Notes: generated by a model from the letters alone, not told the origin. Shown: positions 34,720 to 43,963, numbered from the stretch's first letter. The stretch is 64,000 nucleotides of DNA from an uncultured Eubacteriales bacterium (GCA_900316745.1 ONEB01000003.1:93616-157615); one strand, 5' to 3'. Program-made: numbers and translations.

Positions 34720-36551
34720 ATGCAAAAGAAGCAATCGAATATATAGAAGCCTGCACTTGGAGCGCCACCCGGCTCGGACTGGAGCGCACACAGACGCTGC
34801 TGCATGCTCTGGGCGACCCGCAGAAGAAGCTGCGCTTCATACACGTTGCAGGCAGCAACGGCAAAGGCAGCACCTGTGCGATGCTCGCCGCAATCCTCAA
34901 AGCTGCCGGCTACCGCACCGGGCTTTACACCTCACCCTATATCCAAACCTTCTGCGAACGCATTCAAATCGACGGCGAGAATATCTCAGAAACGGATCTC
35001 GCCGCGATCACGGAACGGGTACGAGGCATTGCCGATCGAATGGAGGACCATCCGAGTCAGTTTGAGCTCGTGACCGCGATTGCGATGGAGTATTATGCTG
35101 CAAAGCACTGCGATATTGTCGTGCTTGAGGTCGGCATGGGCGGTGCGCTCGACAGCACAAACGCAATCGACGCTCCGGAGATTGCAGTGATCACAAACAT
35201 CGGTCTGGAGCACACAGAATATCTCGGCTCCACACTCGAAGCGATTGCCGAAACAAAGGGCGGCATCATCAAACCCGGCTGCGATTGTGTGGTCTATCCG
35301 TCAGATCCGGCTGTGCTGCGCACAATTACAAAGCTCTGCAACGACCGTAGCGTTCGCATGCACGCTGCGGATACAGATTCGATCCAGACAGAGCTTGCGT
35401 CGCTTGACGGACAGCAATTCTCATTTCATGAATGGCAGCATCTGCAGCTGCCGCTCCTGGGCGCACATCAGCTGAAAAATGCCGCCGTTGCACTCACAGC
35501 CATCCAGGTGCTGCGCAAGCGCGGCTGGATGATCCCGGATGAAGCAGTCCGGCGCGGCATGCGCGGAACCAAATGGCCCGCACGCATGGAAATCCTACAC
35601 AAGGAGCCGCTGTTTTTATTGGACGGCGGACATAACCCGCAGTGCGCGGAAGCGCTTGCACAGGGTTTAGCAGCTTATCTGCCCGGCCAACAGGTCACGT
35701 TCCTGCTGGGGGTGCTTGCCGATAAGGATTCCGATACGATGCTCGATATCGTTGCTCCCTATGGCGCAACCTATATCTGTCTGACGCCGAATAATCCCCG
35801 TGCGCTCTCTGCCGAGGCATTGGCTGAAAAGCTGCGTGCACGAGGACAGGAAGCCGTCGCAGCTGACAGCGTGGAATCCGGTATCCGCATGGCGTTGGAA
35901 GCAGGACTTCCGGTTGCAGCGTTCGGTTCGCTCTATCTCGCGGGCGAAATCCGCACGGCATTTCCGAACACGATCAAGCGCTATCAGCGCGAGGGCGCAC
36001 TGCGCCGCCGCGCCGCTCTCTCCCCTGCAGCAAGAGCGGAAGCTTCCTTACGTCTGAACGAGAACATTCTCAAATCAACGACATATCAGAATGCAAAAAC
36101 CATTCTTGTATACAACGCGTTTGGCAGCGAGGCGGATCTGTCCACAATGATCTCACAGGCAAAGGCAGACGGCAAGCGCGTATGCTGGCCATGCTGTCTC
36201 AGCAAAACAGAGATGGCTGCATTCACGCCGCAGGACGACGCCGGCTGGATGACAGGAGCATTCGGTATCCGCGAGCCGGATCCGGAGCGCTCCGTGCGTA
36301 TCGAACCGGATGAGATCGATCTTGTGGTCTGCCCGTGCGCCGGATTTGACCGGTTCGGAAACCGCATCGGCATGGGCGCGGGATATTACGACCGGTATCT
36401 GCCGCAGTGCACAAACGCCGAATGCATGCTCGCTGCATTTGAAGCGCAGCGCGCAGCGCATATCTACACCGAGAGCACCGATATCACAATGCATTTAATC
36501 GCAACGGAGGCCGGGGTGTTCCCGGCAGAAACGGAGATGAAACCGCTATGA
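34716..36551 (+). CDS. folC: Fusion of folylpolyglutamate synthase (FolC) and 5-formyltetrahydrofolate cyclo-ligase
   Basis: 611 residues. Residues 1 to about 425 are a complete FolC: ATP loop GSNGKGST (46-53), GMGGALDSTN, ITNIGLEH and the C-terminal DGGHNPQ domain. From about 430 to 611 a complete 5-formyl-THF cyclo-ligase follows: the KRYQREGALRRRAALS start, FDRFGNRIGMGAGYYDRYL (about 543-561) near the ATP site. FolC adds glutamates to retain folate; the cyclo-ligase returns 5-formyl-THF to methenyl-THF. No stop or frameshift separates them. ATGA overlaps join it to folT upstream and the ATPase gene downstream. Confidence 0.92.
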   Translation: MNAKEAIEYIEACTWSATRLGLERTQTLLHALGDPQKKLRFIHVAGSNGKGSTCAMLAAILKAAGYRTGLYTSPYIQTFCERIQIDGENISETDLAAITERVRGIADRMEDHPSQFELVTAIAMEYYAAKHCDIVVLEVGMGGALDSTNAIDAPEIAVITNIGLEHTEYLGSTLEAIAETKGGIIKPGCDCVVYPSDPAVLRTITKLCNDRSVRMHAADTDSIQTELASLDGQQFSFHEWQHLQLPLLGAHQLKNAAVALTAIQVLRKRGWMIPDEAVRRGMRGTKWPARMEILHKEPLFLLDGGHNPQCAEALAQGLAAYLPGQQVTFLLGVLADKDSDTMLDIVAPYGATYICLTPNNPRALSAEALAEKLRARGQEAVAADSVESGIRMALEAGLPVAAFGSLYLAGEIRTAFPNTIKRYQREGALRRRAALSPAARAEASLRLNENILKSTTYQNAKTILVYNAFGSEADLSTMISQAKADGKRVCWPCCLSKTEMAAFTPQDDAGWMTGAFGIREPDPERSVRIEPDEIDLVVCPCAGFDRFGNRIGMGAGYYDRYLPQCTNAECMLAAFEAQRAAHIYTESTDITMHLIATEAGVFPAETEMKPL

Positions 36552-37255
36552 AGCAAATCATCGTTTTGATCGGCAACTATGGTTCCGGAAAGACCGAGAT
36601 TGCCCTGAATCTCGCTGTCAACGCATCCAAAAAGGGGCTCAACACGCTTGTGATCGACCTCGACAAGGTCAACGATTATTTCCGCATGTCCGACCGCGTT
36701 GAGCTTCTGACTGACCGCAACATCAATGTTGTCTCCCCTACCTTTGCAGGCAAGGGCGTAACGCCGAGCAGCATGTCCTCCGCCGTCGCCTCCGCTTTTG
36801 ACGGAGACTGGGACTATGTGGTGTTCGATGTCGGCGGAGACGCTGCAGGCGCGCTCTCCCTCGGGAGATACCATCAGGATTTCGCCGCCCTCCGGCCTGA
36901 GCAGCTGCATGTATATGACATCGTAAACGTCTTTCGCCCCATGTCCGGGACGCCGGACAAGATCCTTGCGCTCAAGGATGAGATGGAGGGGTTTGCGCGG
37001 CTCAAAGTGACCGGGTTTGTGAACAACGCAAATCTTCTCAATTACGCAAGCGCAGATGACCTTCGGCGGGGCTACGATGTCCTGCGCGAGACCTCTGAAA
37101 TGAGCGGCATCCCCGTTGTGCATACAACCGGGCGCAGTGAGTTTCTCGAAGCGTTTCTGGAAGACGGGCGTGACAGTGCGTTTATCGGCGAGCCCGTCGC
37201 GCTCGAGACCTACATGCACCGGAGCTGGGAAGCATTCACGCATCAGGGTTTTTAA
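36548..37255 (+). CDS. P-loop ATPase of unknown function, copy 2 (in the folate operon)
   Basis: 235 residues. Aligns over its whole length with the protein at 9059-9760: GNYGSGKT (about 9-16), DLDKVNDYFR, VVFDVGGDAAG, LGRYHQDF and NNANL are at matching positions. SIMIBI-type P-loop NTPase without the ParA signature lysine. The ATG overlaps the folC-fusion stop by 4 bases and mtnN follows after 11 bases, so it belongs to the THF-riboswitch operon. Function unknown; context suggests a link to one-carbon or methyl metabolism (inference). Confidence 0.8.
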   Translation: MKQIIVLIGNYGSGKTEIALNLAVNASKKGLNTLVIDLDKVNDYFRMSDRVELLTDRNINVVSPTFAGKGVTPSSMSSAVASAFDGDWDYVVFDVGGDAAGALSLGRYHQDFAALRPEQLHVYDIVNVFRPMSGTPDKILALKDEMEGFARLKVTGFVNNANLLNYASADDLRRGYDVLRETSEMSGIPVVHTTGRSEFLEAFLEDGRDSAFIGEPVALETYMHRSWEAFTHQGF

Positions 37256-37266
37256 GGAGAGAATCT

Positions 37267-37968
37267 ATGAAACTCGGAATCATCGGAGCTATGGACTCTG
37301 AAGTAGCTGCGCTTCAAAGCGCGCTCGAAAATGCGAATCGATTTGAATACGCCAAAATGCGGTTCTGTGCCGGAACGCTCTGCGGTCTGGACGCCGTTGT
37401 GGTAAAGTGCGGCATCGGAAAGGTGAACGCCGCCATGTGTGTGCAGATTCTGAAAGATCTGTTTCATGTGACGCATATCATTAACACCGGCGTTGCCGGA
37501 GCGCTCAGCCCGAAACTCAACATCGGTGATATCGTCGTCTCCACCGAGGCGGTGCAGCACGACTTTGATCTCTCCCCGATTGGATTTCAAAAGGCGGAGA
37601 TCCCGCCGTTCGGACTCGCGGCATTCCCCGCCGACCTCGAAATGCAGCGCATCGCATTGCAGGCGGCAAAGGATGTTGATCTTGACATATCCGTGCAGGC
37701 AGGGCGCATCTGCAGCGGAGATCAGTTTATTGCAGGCAACGCGCAGAAACAGCGCATCTTATCCGAGTTCGGCGGGCTTTGCGCCGAAATGGAGGGCGCT
37801 GCAATTGCACAGGCATGCTGCGCAAACGGCCTCCCGTTTGTCATCCTGCGCGCTATCTCCGACCGCGCGGACGACGCCGGCGGCGTTTCTTTCGCTGAAT
37901 TTGAAGCCGCGGCTGCAAAGCACTGCGCAGAAATCGTCCTGCACATCGCAAAGGCGCTTTCGAGATAA
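37267..37968 (+). CDS. mtnN: 5'-methylthioadenosine/S-adenosylhomocysteine nucleosidase
   Basis: 233 residues, PNP-fold nucleosidase. Catalytic Glu12 (GAMDSEV), the EMEGAAIAQ motif (about 172-180) and Asp in RAISDRADD (about 197) are all present. It cleaves adenine from methylthioadenosine and S-adenosylhomocysteine in the methionine/SAM cycle, fitting the folate-methyl neighbourhood. Last gene of the plus-strand operon. Confidence 0.95.
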   Translation: MKLGIIGAMDSEVAALQSALENANRFEYAKMRFCAGTLCGLDAVVVKCGIGKVNAAMCVQILKDLFHVTHIINTGVAGALSPKLNIGDIVVSTEAVQHDFDLSPIGFQKAEIPPFGLAAFPADLEMQRIALQAAKDVDLDISVQAGRICSGDQFIAGNAQKQRILSEFGGLCAEMEGAAIAQACCANGLPFVILRAISDRADDAGGVSFAEFEAAAAKHCAEIVLHIAKALSR

Positions 37969-37977
37969 AAGCATAAT

Positions 37978-38011
37978 AACGACCCGCTTCGGATTACCGG
38001 AGCGGGTCGTT
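37978..38011. terminator. Hairpin between convergent mtnN and the spoIIE-linked gene
   Basis: AACGACCCGCTTCGG pairs with CCGGAGCGGGTCGTT (one G-U pair) around a 4-base loop. T tracts are weak on both sides. Confidence 0.55.
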
Positions 38012-38014
38012 CGC

Positions 38015-38353
38015 TTATATTGCAAAAAACCAGTAGATCAATACGCCGCCTGAAAGAGCGAGCGCAACGCCGGAGAGTGCGAACAGGATACGTGAGACGC
38101 GTTCCGTATCCCTTTCCTGCTCGGTTCTTTCCATCGGTTCGCCTATCTCGACATTCCCGGGGAGCAGAAGCATCTGCGCCTCCTGCAGCACCTCCTGCGC
38201 TGTCACGCCGCGGCTTGCAGCATCGTCCCGGACAATATAGATCACCTTTTCATAGAGCGGATTCGTATCTGACGTGACAACCACAATCCGTCTCGACACT
38301 CCCTGTGCGCAACCGATCTCCGCATCTGAGCGCTGCTTTCGTTCGTTGTTCAC
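38015..38353 (-). CDS. Small tail-anchored protein of unknown function, downstream of spoIIE
   Basis: 112 residues, not recognised. A soluble N-terminal part with RIVVVTSDTNPLYEKVIY and a predicted helix (about 48-65) is followed by one hydrophobic C-terminal helix (about 90-110, ILFALSGVALALSGGVLIYWFF), so it looks tail-anchored with the bulk in the cytoplasm. The start overlaps the spoIIE stop by 4 bases, which implies co-expression during sporulation. No metal or nucleotide motif is seen. Confidence 0.7.
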   Translation of the reverse strand: MNNERKQRSDAEIGCAQGVSRRIVVVTSDTNPLYEKVIYIVRDDAASRGVTAQEVLQEAQMLLLPGNVEIGEPMERTEQERDTERVSRILFALSGVALALSGGVLIYWFFAI

Positions 38354-40680
38354 TGCCGCACCTCCACTTTTACGGCGAGCGCCGTCATATCATCATTTCT
38401 GCCGTATTCCCGCACAGCCGAGCGGATCACGCCGCCTGCAAGCGTTTTCATGTCCTCGGCGGTCGTCTTTTCCAGAAGCTTCTTCAGCCAGATATCCTTC
38501 CCGTCCGACACAACGCCATCGCTTGCGATCACGGCAATGCTCCCGGGCTTCAGATGCATGTGCATCACATCCGGCGTTTTCCCGGCCTCATATTTGAGCC
38601 CAGCCGCGAAGGACTTGCACTTGATTTTGCGGATCACACCGCCGGTTTTTACATACGACGGCGCAGCGCCGTATTTATAAAAGCAGGCGTCACCGGTAAA
38701 GAGATCAATGCACATGAGATCGACTGTTGCGTAGCCCCAGTTTTCCTCATCCCGCGCCAGCGCGGTGGAATTTAAGAGCTTCATGGCTGCCGAGGGAGAA
38801 ACGCCTGCACGGAGGAAGCGCTCCAGAATTCGAATCGCGCTGATGCTGCCGTCCGCCGCCTCCGCGCCCGTGCCCATGCCGTCAGACAAAATGACGCAGA
38901 GATGACCGGAATCGGTCTTGAAATACGTGCCGCGATCTCCTGAGACAGATTCCCCGTGCTTTCTTACGGCGGCGATCCCCACCGACGCGGAAAGGGGCTC
39001 CGCCTCCAGCAGAATCAGGCTGTCGTCCTTGACCTGACGCTCCGGAATGCAGAGACGGACTCCCAGAACCGCCGACACGCCGTCAAGAAACTCCGGCAAA
39101 TCAATCACTGAGCCAAGCGCCTTGCTCTCGATCGCCGCGTGAAGCCTTCCCCGTTCATCGCGAAACACTGCCGCATCCGCTTCGATGCCGAACGTGCGCA
39201 GATAGCGGATGAGTCTTCGCTCGGAGAGCGGATCAGCACCGTAAACGCTGTCCAGCGCTCTCGCCGAGTCCGCCAAAACCTCCGAAAAATCTCGATACTG
39301 CTCCAGCAGGAGCGAGCGCTCTTCCTGCATCATCTGCTTCATACGTCTGCGATAGGCGCGCAGGCGAAGCTCCCCGTTCACGACCTCCGTAAACTCATGG
39401 ATAGAGACACAGCGCTCGCGGAAGTATTTCGGAAAGTCGCTGACCTCCAGTCTGCCGCGCTGCTGCATTTTCACAGACGCATCGTTCATGGCATTGAGCG
39501 TTTCTCCGCCTGAGGAGATCCAGCAGACCTCCCGGAGCGCACAGTGCAGACAGACACGATCGGAAGTCCGGTCAAATACCTTTGCAATATCATTGTCGTT
39601 CTCTGCCAAAACAGCAGCCTCCTGCGCCACATCGTACAGCGTGCGATAGGCGCGCGACATTCCGCCCAGGCGTCCCGCGACCAGATGCCGCAGTCCGGAT
39701 TCACCCCGTCCGGCCTGCAGCGGCTGCACGAACGCTCCGACAGAAACGATCAGGCTGCCCGGAAGCAGGAGAAACACCATGCACGCTCCTGCCCCCTCCA
39801 TCATGGCAAAGCTGGTGAGCGCCGGCCGGGACAGAACCAGGACCGTCATCACATACGCAAGCAGCCCGATCCCGCAGAAGATCGGTTTTCGATGTTTGGA
39901 AAAGAGTCCTGCCGCGAGACCTGTCACAGGATAGATGACAGAAAAATAAGCGCTTCCCAGAGAAATGTCCATCGCAAGCCCCAGCACAACGCCGCTTGTC
40001 GCACCGGTGAGAGGTCCCCCGTTTGAGCAGATGACCAGCAGAGCCAGCACCGCAACGCAGCGTCCGAGAGAGAGCTCTCCGAAGATGACAAAGCCGGAGA
40101 TTCCCATCATCAGGCAGCTCAGAAGATATACAGTAGAGACGCTGCGGCACATCGCGCCGTTCGCCGTGCGCACCTCCCGCAAATCCATAGCGTCCTGAAA
40201 CGCAAAAGCCGACGCTCCGCACAAAAAGAGCTGGAAAACGACGCGCAGGATGATCAGCACAGAGAAGCCGCCGGTCATCGCCGCAATCGACACACGCGTA
40301 AGTCCGAATGTCACGGTTGAAATCACGGCAGGCGCCCACCTTGTGTAGAGCCAGGCGCGCCGCCGCAAAAAATAGCATGCGGCAAAAATGAGCGAGCACC
40401 CTGCCGCCATCTGTGTGCCGATTGTGAAGCCGAACGCAGCATAATATCCGGCTGAAGCGCCGAGAAAGCACATCAGGCCGCCGCTGCCATACCCCAGCGT
40501 TGCGAGCATTGCCGCCGCAAACGGCGCGCAGCTGTTCCCGAGCTTTGCCGCCGCAAGAACGAGCCCCAACAGGAAACACACCGTAAGCTCCGTCCATTTC
40601 GACGCATGCAGGACCTGCGCCCACTGCTCCGACATTGTATGCAGCGGCTCTTTGCGCTCTACAACCGATTTGACATCCAT
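38350..40680 (-). CDS. spoIIE: Stage II sporulation protein E (membrane PP2C phosphatase)
   Basis: 776 residues. The N-terminal third holds about ten membrane helices (to about 320), a central regulatory region follows, and the C-terminal PP2C domain (about 560-776) has the metal-binding SDGMGTG and later ASDGVVSDG and RNDDMTALAV motifs. SpoIIE sits at the asymmetric septum and dephosphorylates SpoIIAA to free sigma-F; spoIIAA, spoIIAB and sigF are in this window at 10.1-11.6 kb. GGCGGAGGGG precedes the ATG. Confidence 0.95.
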   Translation of the reverse strand: MDVKSVVERKEPLHTMSEQWAQVLHASKWTELTVCFLLGLVLAAAKLGNSCAPFAAAMLATLGYGSGGLMCFLGASAGYYAAFGFTIGTQMAAGCSLIFAACYFLRRRAWLYTRWAPAVISTVTFGLTRVSIAAMTGGFSVLIILRVVFQLFLCGASAFAFQDAMDLREVRTANGAMCRSVSTVYLLSCLMMGISGFVIFGELSLGRCVAVLALLVICSNGGPLTGATSGVVLGLAMDISLGSAYFSVIYPVTGLAAGLFSKHRKPIFCGIGLLAYVMTVLVLSRPALTSFAMMEGAGACMVFLLLPGSLIVSVGAFVQPLQAGRGESGLRHLVAGRLGGMSRAYRTLYDVAQEAAVLAENDNDIAKVFDRTSDRVCLHCALREVCWISSGGETLNAMNDASVKMQQRGRLEVSDFPKYFRERCVSIHEFTEVVNGELRLRAYRRRMKQMMQEERSLLLEQYRDFSEVLADSARALDSVYGADPLSERRLIRYLRTFGIEADAAVFRDERGRLHAAIESKALGSVIDLPEFLDGVSAVLGVRLCIPERQVKDDSLILLEAEPLSASVGIAAVRKHGESVSGDRGTYFKTDSGHLCVILSDGMGTGAEAADGSISAIRILERFLRAGVSPSAAMKLLNSTALARDEENWGYATVDLMCIDLFTGDACFYKYGAAPSYVKTGGVIRKIKCKSFAAGLKYEAGKTPDVMHMHLKPGSIAVIASDGVVSDGKDIWLKKLLEKTTAEDMKTLAGGVIRSAVREYGRNDDMTALAVKVEVRQ

Positions 40681-40847
40681 ATCGACCCCTCCGCCATCAG
40701 GTTACATAATCTTGTTTGAAGCTATTATATTTCCGGACTCATTCAGATCATGTCACTCTTCGCTGTCGCAGAGCAGAACTTTTTCACCGCGTGCGTCGCT
40801 TCTGCATTCGGCTCGACGGACACAGGTCTGTTCCCTGAAAAAGGCGC

Positions 40848-40880
40848 AAAAAAATCCCCCGACCGTACAGGTCGGGGGAT
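40848..40880 (-). terminator. murC terminator
   Basis: ATCCCCCGACC and its exact complement form an 11-base stem with a 5-base loop; the minus strand continues with seven T. It lies 21 bases after the murC stop. Confidence 0.9.
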
Positions 40881-40901
40881 TTGATCGGAGAATCGGATGG
40901 A

Positions 40902-42275
40902 TTATTGCTTTTCAAGCAGATGCTCGCCGATGCGAAATACGTCGCCGGCGCCAACTGTGAGAATGATGTCGCCGGGACGCGCAACATCCCGCAGCGTATT
41001 CTCGATTTCGCCGAACGTCGGGAAAAAGCGCGCGTTCGGGATCTCTTTCGCCAGATCCGCGGAAGAGATGCCGATCGTGTTCTGCTCGCGCGCGGCAAAA
41101 ATCTCGGCAAGATAGGTGATCGTCGGGCGGCGCAGCTGCTCCACGAACTGCGCAAACAGCGCTTTCGTTCTGGAATAGGTGTGCGGCTGAAACACAACGA
41201 TGACACGCTCATAGTCCAGAGACTCAACGGCATCCAGCACAGCGGCAAGCTCGCTCGGATGATGGGCATAATCATCATAAAGATCCGCGCCCTGGAAACG
41301 CCCCTTGAACTCAAAGCGGCGTCCGGCGCCCTGAAAACCGGCGAGACCGTATTTTACGGCAGTCGCGCTGATGCCAAGCTGAATGGCAGCCGCAGCAGCG
41401 GCAAGGGCGTTGCGCACATTGTGCTCACCGGGGACATGGATTGTCGCGCGCGTGTACAAGTCGCCGTTGCAGATGATATCAAACTCGCAGCGCGCGCCTT
41501 TCCGGACGATATTCGCGGCATAGACGTCCGCCTCGCTGTTCAGACCGAACGTAAACACCGTGCGGTCGATCCCGCGCAGGAGATCCATGGTGTTGGCGTC
41601 ATCGTAATTGGCGATGATGCAGCCCGTCTCCGGCACGCGCTCGGCAAAGGAACGGAAAGAGGCCTTGATGTCGTCCAGATCCTTGAAGAAATCCAGATGA
41701 TCCTCTTCGACATTCAGAATGACGGCAATCGAGGGATTCAGCGCAAGAAACGAATTATAATATTCGCAGGACTCGAAAATGATCGTGTCTCCCGCGCCGA
41801 CGCGGTGTCCCGCGCGCAGGAGCGGGAGCGTGCCGCCGATCATTACGGTCGGATCGCGTTCCGCCGCCATCATGATATGCGTACACATCGAGGTCGTAGT
41901 CGTTTTGCCGTGCGTCCCCGCAATGCAGATCGCATTGGGGTATGCGTGCATGATCGCGCCCCACGCCTGTGTGCGTTCAAAGACCGGAATATCCATCCGG
42001 TGCGCCGCTACAATCTCAGGGTTGTCATCATGGACAGCAGCGGTACGGACGACAAAGTCAAGATCGGGCGTCACATTCTCTGCGCAGTGACCGATATGGA
42101 TCTCGATGCCTTTCTTGCGCAGCATCTGTGTATTGATGCCCTCGTGCATATCAGATCCGACAATGGTGAGTCCCGCGTCGTGCAGAACTTCCGCCAGCGG
42201 AGACATGCTGACGCCGCCGATGCCGATCAGGAGGCCCTTTTTACCGGGGACCAGATATTTTTGAAAATCTGACAT
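40902..42275 (-). CDS. murC: UDP-N-acetylmuramate-L-alanine ligase
   Basis: 457 residues from ATG 42275 (GGAG 9 bases upstream). Mur-ligase family: N-terminal GIGGVSMSPLAEVL, the ATP loop AGTHGKTTTT (about 113-122), NVEEDHLDFF and the C-terminal YDDYAHHPSE motif. It adds L-Ala to UDP-MurNAc as the first step of peptide-stem synthesis. It stands alone with its own promoter and terminator. Confidence 0.96.
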   Translation of the reverse strand: MSDFQKYLVPGKKGLLIGIGGVSMSPLAEVLHDAGLTIVGSDMHEGINTQMLRKKGIEIHIGHCAENVTPDLDFVVRTAAVHDDNPEIVAAHRMDIPVFERTQAWGAIMHAYPNAICIAGTHGKTTTTSMCTHIMMAAERDPTVMIGGTLPLLRAGHRVGAGDTIIFESCEYYNSFLALNPSIAVILNVEEDHLDFFKDLDDIKASFRSFAERVPETGCIIANYDDANTMDLLRGIDRTVFTFGLNSEADVYAANIVRKGARCEFDIICNGDLYTRATIHVPGEHNVRNALAAAAAAIQLGISATAVKYGLAGFQGAGRRFEFKGRFQGADLYDDYAHHPSELAAVLDAVESLDYERVIVVFQPHTYSRTKALFAQFVEQLRRPTITYLAEIFAAREQNTIGISSADLAKEIPNARFFPTFGEIENTLRDVARPGDIILTVGAGDVFRIGEHLLEKQ

Positions 42276-42359
42276 AAAGATACGCTCCGTTATCAAAGCT
42301 TACCAGAGCGGCGACATGATGGGTCGCAGCTCGAAGAAATGATTGAGGTTCAGACGATT

Positions 42360-42392
42360 TTGTATTATAATACAACCAGCGTCCGATTACAA
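42360..42392 (-). promoter_or_regulatory. murC promoter with palindromic -10 region
   Basis: Minus-strand -35 TTGTAA (42392-42387), 17-base spacer, -10 TATAAT (42369-42364). The -10 lies inside a perfect 16-base palindrome TTGTATTATAATACAA (42360-42375), which may be an operator or a coincidence of the AT-rich box. Confidence 0.6.
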
Positions 42393-42531
42393 TGGATAAG
42401 TTATGAATTTTTCAAAGAGATACGGCGGATCTGTCTGGCAAATCAACGAAATCTAACGTTCCGGCAAACCAGATTTCTCCAAATATGATGATACAGGCTT
42501 TCCATGTTGGCTCAGAAATGGAGTGACAAGA

Positions 42532-43110
42532 ATGGCTGACAGCTGGGAAAAATTAAAAGCTGAATGCTCCGGGTGTGCGCGATGCCCGCTCGGTGACACA
42601 CGCAGGAATCTTGTTTTCGGCACCGGAAATGAACACGCACACGTCATGTTCATCGGCGAGGGTCCCGGCGAGCAGGAAGACTTGCAGGGTGTTCCCTTTG
42701 TCGGCCCGGCGGGAAAGCTGCTGGACGACATGCTGGAAATGATCGATCTCGACCGATCGAAAGTCTATATCGCAAACATCGTCAAATGCAGACCGCCCCG
42801 CAACCGGGATCCGCAGCCGGACGAGAAAGCCGCCTGCATCCAATGGCTGCGTCGGCAGATCGCGCTCGTGGATCCGGAAATCATCGTCTGTCTCGGCCGC
42901 ATCTCTGCAATGGAATTGATCCGCGAAAACTTCCGCATCACACGCGAGCACGGGCTTTGGTATACTGTTGACGGTCGGGCGACAACTGCGATCTATCATC
43001 CGTCGGCGCTGCTGCGTGACGTCTCGAAACGACCGGAAACTTTTGCCGATCTGCGAGCGATCCGGCAGCAGATTCGCGCCATCTGCCCGGAGGTATATGA
43101 GCATGCGTGA
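42532..43110 (+). CDS. Uracil-DNA glycosylase, family 4 type (4Fe-4S)
   Basis: 192 residues. Cluster-binding cysteines begin with CSGCARCPLG (about 12-21), followed by the GEGPGEQED active-site motif (about 43-51), the cluster segment with KCRPPRNRDP and the C-terminal HPSALLR motif. It removes uracil from DNA. ATG 42532 has GGAG 9 bases upstream. The next gene overlaps by 8 bases. Confidence 0.92.
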   Translation: MADSWEKLKAECSGCARCPLGDTRRNLVFGTGNEHAHVMFIGEGPGEQEDLQGVPFVGPAGKLLDDMLEMIDLDRSKVYIANIVKCRPPRNRDPQPDEKAACIQWLRRQIALVDPEIIVCLGRISAMELIRENFRITREHGLWYTVDGRATTAIYHPSALLRDVSKRPETFADLRAIRQQIRAICPEVYEHA

Positions 43111-43915
43111 AAAACCCATCCGCATTACCCAACCGGATGTACAGGGCATTCCCGTACTCAAGCAGATCTGGATGGACACATTCGGAGATCCGCCGGAGCT
43201 GATTGAAGCTTTTTTCGACCGCTTTCCTCCGGAGCGCATTGGCTGGATCGTCTGCTGCGGCGACGAGATTCTCTCCACGGCATATCTCATGCTCGGGAAC
43301 AGTCTGATGCACGGCGATCAGACACATGCTGCCGCCTACGTATACGCCGTTGCGACGCCGACAGAACACCGCGGCAAAGGCTATGCCGGCATGCTGATGC
43401 GGCACTTTGCGCAGATCGCTGAGGAGCGAAAGCTGCTGATCTACACGCGGCCGGCAAATGAAAGCCTCTTTCATTGGTATGCCAAAACGATGCAGACGGT
43501 TCCTGCCGCACCGCTGTCGCTGCGTCAGATTGCAGCGAAGAAATCCGCAGATCTGCCGTCTGTGCAGAAAATCTCTTCCACGGACTACGGCGGTATGCGA
43601 GAGGCTTTTCTATCCGCACTGCCCCATATTATACTGAGCGAAGCGTTTTTGTCGCTTCAGGAATTCTATCTGGAAGCGGAAAACGGCGGCTATTACAGCG
43701 TCAACGGCGGAATCTGTGCCTGTGAAGTGCACGGGGATACACTCGTGGTCAAAGAGCTGCTCGCGCGAGACGATGATGAAGTCGTTCAGGCGCTGATGCA
43801 ATATTTCAAAGTCTCCAAAGCGCAGTTTTTTGCTCCCTCTGCGTCCGGAAAAGCGCAGGTTGCCTATCGCGGAGCAGCGCAGAGCCATACGAACTGGGGG
43901 CTTCTGCTCGATTGA
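43103..43915 (+). CDS. GNAT family N-acetyltransferase
   Basis: 270 residues. The N-terminal half is a GNAT domain with the acetyl-CoA-binding HRGKGYAGML (about 92-101). The C-terminal half (from about 135) is a second, less clear domain, similar in layout to two-domain GNAT proteins. Substrate unknown. ATG 43103 has GGAGG 9 bases upstream and overlaps the UDG gene end, so they are coupled. Confidence 0.8.
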   Translation: MREKPIRITQPDVQGIPVLKQIWMDTFGDPPELIEAFFDRFPPERIGWIVCCGDEILSTAYLMLGNSLMHGDQTHAAAYVYAVATPTEHRGKGYAGMLMRHFAQIAEERKLLIYTRPANESLFHWYAKTMQTVPAAPLSLRQIAAKKSADLPSVQKISSTDYGGMREAFLSALPHIILSEAFLSLQEFYLEAENGGYYSVNGGICACEVHGDTLVVKELLARDDDEVVQALMQYFKVSKAQFFAPSASGKAQVAYRGAAQSHTNWGLLLD

Positions 43916-43963
43916 TCCATTTCACTTTGTATTGTTTGAATAATCCATTCCTTTATACGCAGG

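Noticed and set aside
40681-40760. Spo0A box upstream of spoIIE
   Set aside because: No TGNCGAA site without mismatch in the expected position; nearest candidate has a mismatch and poor placement.
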